From CAZRVH01 sp964603635 (GTDB taxonomy: Bacteria > Patescibacteriota > Gracilibacteria > Peribacterales > Peribacteraceae): a stretch of DNA of 64,000 nt. Numbering within the stretch: position 1 is the first letter of the stretch; each line of letters starts with the position of its first letter. Below, piece after piece: positions 52,594 to 60,408 of this stretch. The translations under genes and the position numbers were made by a program. The stretch covers positions 46,507 through 110,506 of the forward strand of contig CAZRVH010000002.1 in NCBI GenBank assembly GCA_964603635.1, in the 5' to 3' direction. The notes beneath the pieces were generated by a model. That model was given only the letters and a program-made list of their open reading frames with translations, searched no databases and was not told the DNA's origin.

Positions 52594-52980
52594 GTGACTG
52601 ACTTCCACGCAATCCTGAAAAAACACGGCAAGATGTCCGAAGGGCGGCAAATGGCCCTGGGAAAAGCGAAAGACGAAAAAATGACGAAGAAACACACTGA
52701 TTTTCTGAAGGATCTTTTGTCCTTGATCGACAAGGGAACCATCGATCCCATGGACCCGGAAAGCTTCGTCAACAAGAAGATCTACGACACGATGCCGCAG
52801 GAATGGAAAGCGAAAGTGGACTTGGGACTCATCAACATGGCGCACATGATCCAAAAAATTTCGGAGTTCTACCATTCGAAGAAAACGCCGAATGCATCTC
52901 CTGAACTGCAAAACATGATCGAGCACCTGTGGCAGATGAAGCAGCGCATCGAGGAAAAGTACAACGCGTTCAAGTTCTGA
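52594..52980 (+). CDS. Hypothetical helical protein, leaderless GTG start
   Basis: A 128-aa Lys-rich helical protein beginning with GTG (MTDFHAILKKHGKMSEGRQ) and ending IEEKYNAFKF. No family that I recognise. TATACT (52581-52586) is 7 nt upstream of the GTG, so this would be a leaderless mRNA with a non-AUG start. Confidence 0.65.
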   Translation: MTDFHAILKKHGKMSEGRQMALGKAKDEKMTKKHTDFLKDLLSLIDKGTIDPMDPESFVNKKIYDTMPQEWKAKVDLGLINMAHMIQKISEFYHSKKTPNASPELQNMIEHLWQMKQRIEEKYNAFKF

Positions 52981-53063
52981 TTGTCATGGAATAGAAGTTA
53001 CAATAGAATGGTTTTGTCGTTTTTTGACAACGTCGCACAGACACTTTGTTGGAGAAAATACTT

Positions 53064-53633
53064 ATGGACGATCCTAGCATTGGACATCTTGATCACTACG
53101 AAGAAGCAATCGCCAGGAGACTTTTTGCCACCGAGCCCGGCGATCCCCTTCGGCCATTCCTCGTCGATGACGATCAAACAGTTCAGCAGAACCCGCTATT
53201 CCAACGGCGGATCGCAAATCTCGAGCCGAAGAATTTCGGCACATCGTTTTTCGTGAATTTCGACCAAGATTGCGTCATCAAGGATGAGCCGGGGGAAATC
53301 GGCAAAAAAGCTCGCTTGCTTATTCTCAAAAAATTTCTCAGAACTTGTAATCTGGTTCTCAGTGAGACTATGGGGCAAATGGGAATCGCATATAATACTG
53401 AATCCATTGAATGTTTGATTGATCCGAAAAGAACGTGCACAAAAAATGGTGAAATGTATTTCTGGATTCCGGGATTAAATCTTTCGGAAGATCAGGCATT
53501 CGAGACGCTCCGTAATATCCTTCGTGCTTTTCGTCAGAATCCAGTCACTGTGCCAAACACGGACGATAATGGCAATTATATAGATGTTACTGTATCTTTT
53601 ATAGGATGGGGCGTGCGCTCATACTCGTTCTAA
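53064..53633 (+). CDS. Hypothetical protein, 189 aa
   Basis: A soluble protein, MDDPSIGHLDHYEEAIARRLF to WGVRSYSF, with alternating strands and helices and four Cys. No recognised family. It is AT-richer than its neighbours in the second half. The ATG at 53064 is preferred over a TTG six codons earlier. A TTGACA at about 53026-53031 could be the -35 box, but the -10 is unclear. Confidence 0.6.
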   Translation: MDDPSIGHLDHYEEAIARRLFATEPGDPLRPFLVDDDQTVQQNPLFQRRIANLEPKNFGTSFFVNFDQDCVIKDEPGEIGKKARLLILKKFLRTCNLVLSETMGQMGIAYNTESIECLIDPKRTCTKNGEMYFWIPGLNLSEDQAFETLRNILRAFRQNPVTVPNTDDNGNYIDVTVSFIGWGVRSYSF

Positions 53634-53679
53634 AGCGAAACGACACTCGCGTGAGCCCTGCTTCCAGGGCTCACGAATT

Positions 53680-54741
53680 TTACGAATGCACCCACCAAAT
53701 CCTCTCATCATCCTTCCACCAGGTCATCTGCCTCTTGGCATACTGACGGGTTTTCGAGGCGATGACGTCGTAGAGTGCGTCGCGATCCGGTTCATCCGAC
53801 GATAGCCACGCAATGATCTCGCGGTAGCCGTGGCTCTTCATGCCCGGGTCTTGCGCCGTATATCCGCGATCAATGAGTCCCTCGACTTCCTCGATCCATC
53901 CCGATTGCAGAAGCTGCTTCGTGCGCAAGTCGATGCGTTCGGTAAGTTGCGAGCGCGGCCATTCCATGCCGAACATGAGCGTCTGGTACGGCGGCGGGAT
54001 CGTCTTCTTCAATTGAGAAGGCGGCACACCCGTTTGTTCATACAGCTCCAGCGCGCGCACGACGTACTGCTTGTTCTGATGTTCGAAATTCTTCGCCGTA
54101 TCCGGATCGATGCGCGTCAGCTTGTCATAGAGTTCCCATCCGTCGTCCGCGTCGTATTCTTTCTCAAGCCTCTTACGCACATCCGGATCCGACGGAGGCA
54201 ATGGATCCAGCCCATCGATCACCGTGCTGATATATAACATCGATCCCCCCACGAGCACGGGCACATTGCCACGCGCATGAATCTCGTCGATCACGCGATA
54301 GGCTTCGTCCTTGTACCATGCGATGGATACGTCATCCTTCGGATCGAGCACGGAAAACAGATGATGCGGTACGTCACCCATTTCCTCAGGCGTTACTTTC
54401 GCGGTGCCGATATCGAGCTGTTTATACAATTGCCTTGAATCACCATTAATAATTTCCGCTTTTCGCTGTGTCATGGTGAGCCCCGTCGAACCATGGCGCG
54501 AATCCCCGTTCACGACTTCCGCTTTTTTAAAAGTGTCATGGTGAGCCCGTCGAACCATGTCTTCCTCCTGTCGCCCTTCGACAAGCTCAGGGTGACACTT
54601 ATTTATAAATCGAGCTACCTCCAGCGAAAATCCCGTCTTGCCGCTGGCCGTGGGACCGACGATCACGACGAGCGGCTTGTCCGCGCTTCGCAGATGTTCT
54701 GTTACCTTTACTTGCCATTCCTGACCTTCCAAAATCTTCAT
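53680..54741 (-). CDS. miaA: tRNA dimethylallyltransferase with an in-frame repeat insertion
   Basis: The enzyme prenylates A37 of UNN-decoding tRNAs. Motifs: IVGPTASGKTGFSLE, INGDSRQLYKQLDIGTAK, PHHLFSVLDP, LVGGSMLYI and QYAKRQMTWWKDD. At 353 aa it is about 45 residues longer than usual. Extra residues after FINK (CHPELVEGRQEEDMVRRAH ... and a second KAEVVNGDSR) come from two direct copies of the dispersed repeat plus a duplication of the NGDSR segment. Start chosen at MKILEGQEW; longer frames lack homology. Confidence 0.9.
   Translation of the reverse strand: MKILEGQEWQVKVTEHLRSADKPLVVIVGPTASGKTGFSLEVARFINKCHPELVEGRQEEDMVRRAHHDTFKKAEVVNGDSRHGSTGLTMTQRKAEIINGDSRQLYKQLDIGTAKVTPEEMGDVPHHLFSVLDPKDDVSIAWYKDEAYRVIDEIHARGNVPVLVGGSMLYISTVIDGLDPLPPSDPDVRKRLEKEYDADDGWELYDKLTRIDPDTAKNFEHQNKQYVVRALELYEQTGVPPSQLKKTIPPPYQTLMFGMEWPRSQLTERIDLRTKQLLQSGWIEEVEGLIDRGYTAQDPGMKSHGYREIIAWLSSDEPDRDALYDVIASKTRQYAKRQMTWWKDDERIWWVHS
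54468..54598. repeat. Repeat elements inserted in miaA
   Basis: Two direct copies of GTGTCATGGTGAGC-CCGTCGAACCATG (54468-54494 and 54533-54559), then an inverted tail CCCTTCGACAAGCTCAGG-GTGACAC (54574-54598). Each copy is preceded by a diverged TTCCGCTTTT segment that encodes KAE in reverse, so a block of about 65 bp was duplicated. Confidence 0.8.
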
Positions 54742-54862
54742 GAAATATGAGCATTTTGACACATAATCCTCTATGATGATACTGCTGAAGACCAAGGTTT
54801 TCACGTATAATAAAAACAATTCAAATTCCCCGTTTCCCCTCTCCCGTTTCCCTCATCCCATC

Positions 54863-55498
54863 ATGCACCCCAATATCCAGAGCATCTACAAGGGAATCAG
54901 CAACGGTTCCATCACCCCACAAAACTTCATCATCCCGACCGTCATCGAAAAGACGCAGTTCGGCGAGCGTGCGTACGACATCTACTCGCGCCTCATGGAG
55001 GAACGCATTATCTTCCTCGGAACGCAGATCAACGACGACGTCGCGAACAGCATCATCGCCCAGCTTCTCTTCCTGGAAAAGGAAGACGCGAAGAAGGACA
55101 TCACGCTCTACGTGAACTCCCCGGGAGGACAGGTAACGTCCACCCTTGCGATGTACGACACGATGCAGCACGTGAAGCCGGACGTTTCCACCGTCTGTCT
55201 CGGCATGGCCGCCAGCGGAGGAGCGATCATCCTTATGTCCGGCGCGAAGGGAAAGCGATTCGCCCTCAAGCACAGCGAGATCATGATCCACCAGCCGCTG
55301 GGAGGAACCGAGGGACAGGCGACGGATATCGCCATCCACGCGGAACATATCGTGAAGATGAAGAACATGCTCAACGAACTCATCGCGCAGCACACCGGCA
55401 AGGACGTGAACCAGGTGAAGAGCGATACGGAGCGCGACAAGTTCCTCAGCTCCGAGGAGGCGCTCGCCTACGGATTGATTGATAAGATCGTCGGGTAA
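54863..55498 (+). CDS. clpP: ATP-dependent Clp protease proteolytic subunit
   Basis: A 211-aa serine protease forming the chamber used by ClpX/ClpC. Motifs: FIIPTVIEKTQFGERAYDIYSRLMEERIIFLGTQI, VNSPGGQVTSTLAMYDTM, catalytic Ser in GMAASGGA and His in SEIMIHQPLGG; the Asp lies in DVNQVKSDTERD. The ATG at 54863 fits the family. TATAAT at 54806-54811 predicts a leader of about 45 nt, so it is one of the exceptions to the leaderless pattern. Confidence 0.95.
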   Translation: MHPNIQSIYKGISNGSITPQNFIIPTVIEKTQFGERAYDIYSRLMEERIIFLGTQINDDVANSIIAQLLFLEKEDAKKDITLYVNSPGGQVTSTLAMYDTMQHVKPDVSTVCLGMAASGGAIILMSGAKGKRFALKHSEIMIHQPLGGTEGQATDIAIHAEHIVKMKNMLNELIAQHTGKDVNQVKSDTERDKFLSSEEALAYGLIDKIVG

Positions 55499-55509
55499 TG
55501 TCATACCTC

Positions 55510-55534
55510 AAAGAGCCCATGCGGGCTCTTTTTT
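55510..55534 (+). terminator. clpP terminator
   Basis: AAGAGCCC, ATGC loop, GGGCTCTT and a TTTTTT run, 12 bp past the clpP stop. Confidence 0.9.
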
Positions 55535-55687
55535 ACGAATACAGGATATTTGACAATTATTTCATAAGGTGAATAATAAATTCAGATCTTTTTACACGAT
55601 GGTTTGTGCGGATACCGCTTTCCGTATGCGTTTGTGCTGAAGGCGGTGTTCGCAAATATTTCAGCCCCCTGTCCCATAGGTACAATC

Positions 55688-56272
55688 ATGCCCGCAATCG
55701 TCGCTCGACCGATCACAAGCAAGCAAGTCCTGGAACACTCCAAGAAAGCCGGTTTGTTTCGAACCTTCTTGCAGATCGTACCCGCCATTTGTAGCTTCTT
55801 GTACGTGGGCTTCATTGCCTTCGTGACGTGGCACTTACTCACGTCGGATCAGATTTTGAAAGGCGGCTTCGACTTCATTATGAAGCCGTCGCTCGGATTG
55901 TTCTCAATGGTATCGTGCATCGTGCTTTTCTGGCTCTTTTTCGATACGATGCGACAACAATGGTTAGCAGACAAATATAAGAAGGAAATATCAGGAGAAA
56001 AGCTCGGCAGGCTGACTGAGATCGATGAGATACTGAAAGACATCGATGTCCTTCGCCAAGGATTGCGATGTATCAATAGAATGCTCAAGAACGATTCTCT
56101 GCATGCGACGGCTTTGGCATATCTGCGCAATGCCAGAGACGTGATTCGCATGGAACTGGTACATCAAAAAGGACGGTACTCCATATTGCGCCAGCAGTTT
56201 CTATCATCACTTGAGCGTAAGTATCCGGGAGAAATCCTTCCTCCGGTTCTGCAAAAAAAGAAGGTGGCATAG
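55688..56272 (+). CDS. Hypothetical two-helix membrane protein
   Basis: A 194-aa protein: polar N-terminus, two membrane helices (about 27-50 and 68-90), then a charged helical cytoplasmic domain (EIDEILKDIDVLRQGLRCINRML). No recognised family. A longer frame starts with TTG at 55604 but has no supporting signal. A terminator follows at 56326. Confidence 0.6.
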   Translation: MPAIVARPITSKQVLEHSKKAGLFRTFLQIVPAICSFLYVGFIAFVTWHLLTSDQILKGGFDFIMKPSLGLFSMVSCIVLFWLFFDTMRQQWLADKYKKEISGEKLGRLTEIDEILKDIDVLRQGLRCINRMLKNDSLHATALAYLRNARDVIRMELVHQKGRYSILRQQFLSSLERKYPGEILPPVLQKKKVA

Positions 56273-56325
56273 GCATCAACCATCTTGTACTTCTCCATGT
56301 CGCGTATCGCGACGAGGAACTCAAA

Positions 56326-56367
56326 AAGCCGTAGCGGGAACACTCCTCGCTACGGCTTCTTTTTTTA
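56326..56367. terminator. Bidirectional terminator
   Basis: 11-bp stem AAGCCGTAGCG / CGCTACGGCTT with an 11-nt loop and a long T-run. It closes both the 55688 gene and the convergent DoxX-like gene. Confidence 0.88.
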
Positions 56368-56371
56368 TGGA

Positions 56372-56905
56372 TTACTTCTTCTTCGGTGCCGCCTTCTTTG
56401 CCGGAGCCTTCGTGACAGCCGGCTTCACGGGCATGGACTTGGACACCGTGTGCTTCTCCAAGGGCGGTTTCTCATCGTCGCAGCATGCGCATGCGTCTCC
56501 GCACTCGCACACCGTTCCTTTCACGGCGTACATGAACATGATCAACCAAATCCATCCGTTCAGTACCAACGGCATCGTGTCATTCAGGTTGATGCCGAAG
56601 ACGGACTTCAGAAGGAGGCCTGCCGGAACGGATACCAACGCGATGCCGGAGACCCAAGCGGCGACGTTCATGAAGAGTCCGAGCGTCAGCAACACTCCTC
56701 CGACGATGTACATGGCGGGCAGGATGTATCCCCAAGCCATGCCAAGCGTCTCGAACGCGCCGAGACCGCGACCGACCGCTTCGGCGAATTCAGGATCCTG
56801 GTAATGGGAAATGCCGAGGAAAATCAGCGAGAGTCCGAATCCGATACGAACGAGGAGGCGGGCGATTCCCTTCGGCGAGGAAGTTCCGCAGGAACAAGCA
56901 TGCAT
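56372..56905 (-). CDS. DoxX-family membrane protein
   Basis: A 177-aa protein with four membrane helices (about 12-33, 52-78, 83-102, 112-130) in a DoxX-like layout (LLVRIGFGLSLIFLGISHYQDPEF). The N-terminus has a CSC motif and the segment after the last helix has CECGDACACCDDE, a possible metal or redox site. The tail is Lys/Ala/Pro-rich. DoxX proteins are linked to redox or sulfur stress; the role here is unknown. Confidence 0.75.
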   Translation of the reverse strand: MHACSCGTSSPKGIARLLVRIGFGLSLIFLGISHYQDPEFAEAVGRGLGAFETLGMAWGYILPAMYIVGGVLLTLGLFMNVAAWVSGIALVSVPAGLLLKSVFGINLNDTMPLVLNGWIWLIMFMYAVKGTVCECGDACACCDDEKPPLEKHTVSKSMPVKPAVTKAPAKKAAPKKK

Positions 56906-56994
56906 AGGTTTTGAGGAAGGAAGATATGGATGTGGAAAGGATTGTGCATGAAACGTTTTGCAGCCACAACAAACTCATGTTGCGCAAGCGAAAT

Positions 56995-57110
56995 TCTAAG
57001 ATACAAGAGACAAGGGACAAATAAATTTCAAAGAGGAATTTTTTATCCTGTATCAAATGGGTCTTGTGTATCTTGTATCATGTTTCTTGTATCTTCCGGC
57101 GGCTCTCTTC
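56995..57110. repeat. Dispersed ACAAG/CTTGT repeat
   Basis: AGATACAAGAGACAAGG on the left and CTTGTATCATGTTTCTTGTATCTT on the right (written in parts: CTTGTATCATG, TTTCTTGTATCTT) form imperfect inverted arms. This is another common intergenic repeat type, in the gap before tgt. Confidence 0.55.
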
Positions 57111-57127
57111 CGCTATTGTAGCAACCC

Positions 57128-58213
57128 ATGTTTGATCTCCTGAAAGAATCCACAATCGGCCGCCGCGGTAGGATCATGACGGATCACGGGCCCATCGACA
57201 CGCCCGTCTTCTTCCCGGTCGGCACTGCGGGCGCCATGCGCGGCATCACGCTGGACGATATCAAAGCGCTTGGATCGCAGGTTCTTCTCTGCAATACGTA
57301 TCATCTCCATCTGCAACCCGGCGAACGGATTATCGACGAGGCGGGAGGACTCCATACATTCATCGGATGGGACGGGCCGATCCTCACGGACTCCGGCGGC
57401 TTCCAGGTGTTCTCGCTCAGCGGACTTCGCAAGATCGAGGAGCATGGCGTGCGTTTCCAGTCACACATCGACGGAAGGCCCCTTTTCCTGGGCCCCGAGG
57501 AAGCGATGCGCATCCAGCACACGCTGGGGTCCGACATCATCATGTGCTTCGACGAATGTCCGCCTTCAACGGCCGACAGGCAATCGCAGATCCGAGCGGT
57601 AGACGGCACCATCCGCTGGGCGAAAGAATGCAAGATGTGGCATGAGAGACTTTTGAAAGAGAAGCCGAAGGATGCGCCGACGCCGAATCCTAAACTCTTC
57701 GGCATCGTCCAGGGAGGATTGCACGCGGACCTGCGCAAGAAGTGCGCCGAAGAATTGATCGCGATCGGGTTCGACGGATACGCGGTGGGAGGACTGGCCG
57801 TGGGCGAAACGCAGGACGAAATGTACGACGTTCTGGACGCGGTGGTACACACGCTCCCGAAAGACAAGCCGCGCTATCTCATGGGCGTCGGCCGCATCGA
57901 GCAGCACAAAGTCGCGATCTCCAAGGGTATCGATATGTTCGATTGCGTCCTGCCGATGCGCGAGGCGCGACACGGAAAAGTCTATCTCTCCGACGGATCG
58001 ACCTTCAACGCATTGAACAGCGAGGTACAGCACGACCACTCGATCATCGATCCCGAGTCCCCTTCCCCGTTCAGCCGCGTCCACAAGAAGAGCTATCTCG
58101 CGCATCTCTTCCGTGCCAAGGAGCGCATGGCGGAAACCATCGCCTGCATGCAAAACATGGCGATGACGCTTCAAGCGATCGAAAAACTTCGCACAGACAT
58201 AGAAAAATCCTGA
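57128..58213 (+). CDS. tgt: tRNA-guanine transglycosylase without the zinc cysteines
   Basis: The enzyme exchanges G34 for a queuosine precursor in GUN tRNAs. The 361-aa barrel has LCNTYHLHLQPGERII, the catalytic LTDSGGFQVFSL, GIVQGG, YAVGGLAVGE, YLMGVG and FDCVLPMREARHGK. The C-terminal zinc site, normally CxCxxC followed by a His, reads PESPSPFSRVHKKSYLAHLF: all three Cys are replaced and only the His is kept. TATTGT lies 8 nt before the ATG. Confidence 0.93.
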   Translation: MFDLLKESTIGRRGRIMTDHGPIDTPVFFPVGTAGAMRGITLDDIKALGSQVLLCNTYHLHLQPGERIIDEAGGLHTFIGWDGPILTDSGGFQVFSLSGLRKIEEHGVRFQSHIDGRPLFLGPEEAMRIQHTLGSDIIMCFDECPPSTADRQSQIRAVDGTIRWAKECKMWHERLLKEKPKDAPTPNPKLFGIVQGGLHADLRKKCAEELIAIGFDGYAVGGLAVGETQDEMYDVLDAVVHTLPKDKPRYLMGVGRIEQHKVAISKGIDMFDCVLPMREARHGKVYLSDGSTFNALNSEVQHDHSIIDPESPSPFSRVHKKSYLAHLFRAKERMAETIACMQNMAMTLQAIEKLRTDIEKS

Positions 58214-58243
58214 TCAGCCCACTAGCGGATCGATCAAAACTTA

Positions 58244-58558
58244 TTACGCGACCGTGATCTTGGTGACCTTCACCATCGTGTGGTGCTGCTTGTGCCCCTT
58301 CACGCGCGTGAAACGCTTGCGGCGGCGGAATTTCACGACGCGGATCTTCTCGTCGCGTCCGTGCTCGACCACTTCGACTTCCACGGATGCGCCCTTCACG
58401 AACGGCGCGCCCAAGGTCACGCCCTTGTCGCCGCTGACCATAAGGACGTCATCGAACGTGATCTTCTTCTTCGCATCGCCTTCCAGCAACGGCACCGTGA
58501 GGGTGTCGCCTTCTTGGACGATTTCCTGGAAGCCTGCGATGGAAACGACTGCGAACAT
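58244..58558 (-). CDS. rplU: Ribosomal protein L21
   Basis: A 104-aa protein of the large ribosomal subunit: MFAVVSIAGFQEIVQEGDTLTV, FDDVLMVSGD, GAPFVKGASVEVEVVEHGRDEKIRVVKFRRRKRFTRVKGHKQHHT and VKVTKI. It normally precedes rpmA (L27), but no L27 gene follows here; the convergent tgt gene ends 30 bp away. Confidence 0.94.
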   Translation of the reverse strand: MFAVVSIAGFQEIVQEGDTLTVPLLEGDAKKKITFDDVLMVSGDKGVTLGAPFVKGASVEVEVVEHGRDEKIRVVKFRRRKRFTRVKGHKQHHTMVKVTKITVA

Positions 58559-58710
58559 AAGGAAAGTGCGGGGAGTGTAAAGAAGAAGGAATGGGTGCGC
58601 AAGCCTTTTTAGACGGTTTGGAGGCCCTCATCGGTGGAATAATGGAATACGGGCCCCCTGGAGCTCTCCCGAAAGGGCGATACGCGGCCAATCGTCTCTC
58701 TTTCGGACTA

Positions 58711-59853
58711 TTATTCCATCTTCTGCTGGATCTTGAACCACGCGTACGCGATCACGCCTCCCACCGAAACGATGGCCAATGCGACCAGGATCATGATCAT
58801 CATGGGGTTCGTCCCCTCTTTTTCCTGCGCGACAGGCCGGGAATCGACCGAGGAAGAAGAGAAAGAAGAGGAAGAGGCCTCCGCGGCCGGCTTGAGCACG
58901 GCGCAATCGGCGCCGCATTGGGAAACGGGCGTTCCGTTCAGGGAACCGGCATCGCATTCCTCATTTTCATCCAGGATGCCATTTCCGCACGAAGGAACGG
59001 AGGATGCGGATTCCGATGACGGGAAGGAAGAAGAGGCTACGGAGGAAGCTGCCACGGAAGATACGATGGATTCCGCAGATGATTCGCTGCCGTCGGAACT
59101 TGATGCGGAAAATGTTTCGGATGAAGCCGAGCTGGTGACCGACGCGCGCGAGAAGAAACGGATGGACGAGCTGCTGCGCGACGATGCCAGGAAGTCCCAG
59201 TCCGGGAATACCATGACGCCGCCGGACTTGGATGAGGAAACGGCCCCCGCCGATGACGGCGCCTGCGACACGAAAGAGCCGGACGCGGACAGGGCGGATG
59301 AGACGGAGGACGCGGCGGAAGATGATGGCGCGGAGGAGGCCTGGCGGGAGCAGAAGCCGGACGTACCGGCACAGGACCATCCCGCCTCGAGCATGCAGAA
59401 ATCGGTGCAGCCGTCGCCGTTTTTCCGGTTTGCGTCGTCGCACTCCTCGGCCCCCTTTGTTTTTCCGTCGCCGCAGACGGTGGCGCAGGTCTCCCCGACG
59501 CAGGAATACCCCTCTTCCAACGCGCATTGCGCGGAACACCCGTCGCCGGGCAGCTTGTTGCCGTCGTCGCATTGCTCTATCCCCTTCCTTTTGGCATCCC
59601 CGCACACGGCCGAACACTGCGACCCGTAGCAATCGAAACCGCTTTCGATAAGGCACTGCACGGAACACCCGTCGCCGTTGCGCAGGTTCCCGTCATCGCA
59701 CGCCTCGCCGCTCTGCAACTTCGCGTTTCCGCAAATACCCGACTCCTGCGCCAGGAAGTAGCCGGAGAGCGAATCGCGCGTCATGCGGCCCGCGAACGTC
59801 ACCGCGAAGAACGCGAGGAAGGCGGTACTGGCGATGGCGATGACGCGGCGCAT
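58711..59853 (-). CDS. Surface DUF4215 protein with C-terminal membrane anchor
   Basis: A 380-aa protein with an N-terminal signal (VIAIASTAFLAFFAVTFA), three DUF4215 repeats (CGNAKLQSGEACDDGNLRNGDGCS and similar), a Ser/Ala-rich linker of about 130 residues, one more repeat (CGNGILDENEECDAGSLNG) and a C-terminal membrane helix (MMIMILVALAIVSVGGVIAYAWF) with a basic tail. It has the same plan as the protein at 30114, half its size. The ATG at 59853 lies 9 nt behind TATGCT; longer frames are rejected. Confidence 0.82.
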   Translation of the reverse strand: MRRVIAIASTAFLAFFAVTFAGRMTRDSLSGYFLAQESGICGNAKLQSGEACDDGNLRNGDGCSVQCLIESGFDCYGSQCSAVCGDAKRKGIEQCDDGNKLPGDGCSAQCALEEGYSCVGETCATVCGDGKTKGAEECDDANRKNGDGCTDFCMLEAGWSCAGTSGFCSRQASSAPSSSAASSVSSALSASGSFVSQAPSSAGAVSSSKSGGVMVFPDWDFLASSRSSSSIRFFSRASVTSSASSETFSASSSDGSESSAESIVSSVAASSVASSSFPSSESASSVPSCGNGILDENEECDAGSLNGTPVSQCGADCAVLKPAAEASSSSFSSSSVDSRPVAQEKEGTNPMMIMILVALAIVSVGGVIAYAWFKIQQKME

Positions 59854-60408
59854 GCGTACCCAAGCATACTCCGAAAACGGCAAACGTGCGAATGATCGCT
59901 CCATGCACCGCGCAGCGGAAAGACAAGAAGGCAATCCCGGCGAAGCTTCGGCAGAAGCGAGGATGGCTGGCTGGGCAGCACGGTCTAGAACTTTATGTTG
60001 AGCCCCTGACAACGTACTAAATGGTCGGATTTCGCGGAATCGAGGGCAAGGTGGCCAGGGTGAATTGGACAGGACGGGACAGTGTTATGGGGCTAATATA
60101 TGCAAAGGTATACAAAATATATTTCAATAGTATAATAACTTTCCTAGAACACCCTATTTTCTAGAAGTCTACGTGATTCTCGTTGGTGTTTTAGGAATGT
60201 TCATTCACACAATCGGCACTGGAATAAAAGGATTCAAGGATTTTCACTCTTTTCTAGTAACAGCAATTTGAATATGCACCATGTTTAAGTTGCTGTTACT
60301 AGGAAGCGTTCCTGCTCCGAACCGTGTGGTTTTGGAGGCTATTTCATCCCGCTCTTAGTCCATGTTGCAGTGGCTAAGGGTTTTACTGTCAATGAAGGAG
60401 ATTGAACC
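59854..60408. other. Gene-free region upstream of the LuxE/LuxC pair
   Basis: Holds no gene that I can support. It contains a perfect inverted repeat (CTAGTAACAGCAA at 60254-60266, TTGCTGTTACTAG at 60290-60302) with a 23-nt spacer and no T-run, about 110 bp before the first ATG. It could be an operator or a leader-RNA stem. Confidence 0.6.
60395..60400 (+). promoter_or_regulatory. Shine-Dalgarno of the LuxE-like gene
   Basis: AAGGAG, 8 nt before the ATG. Notable because most genes here lack a Shine-Dalgarno and are predicted leaderless. The LuxC-like gene has AAAGGA 7 nt before its ATG. Confidence 0.7.

Noticed and set aside
55604..55687. An N-terminal extension of the membrane protein at 55688 starting at TTG
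   Set aside because: No promoter or Shine-Dalgarno supports it and the extension interrupts the normal polar N-terminus.
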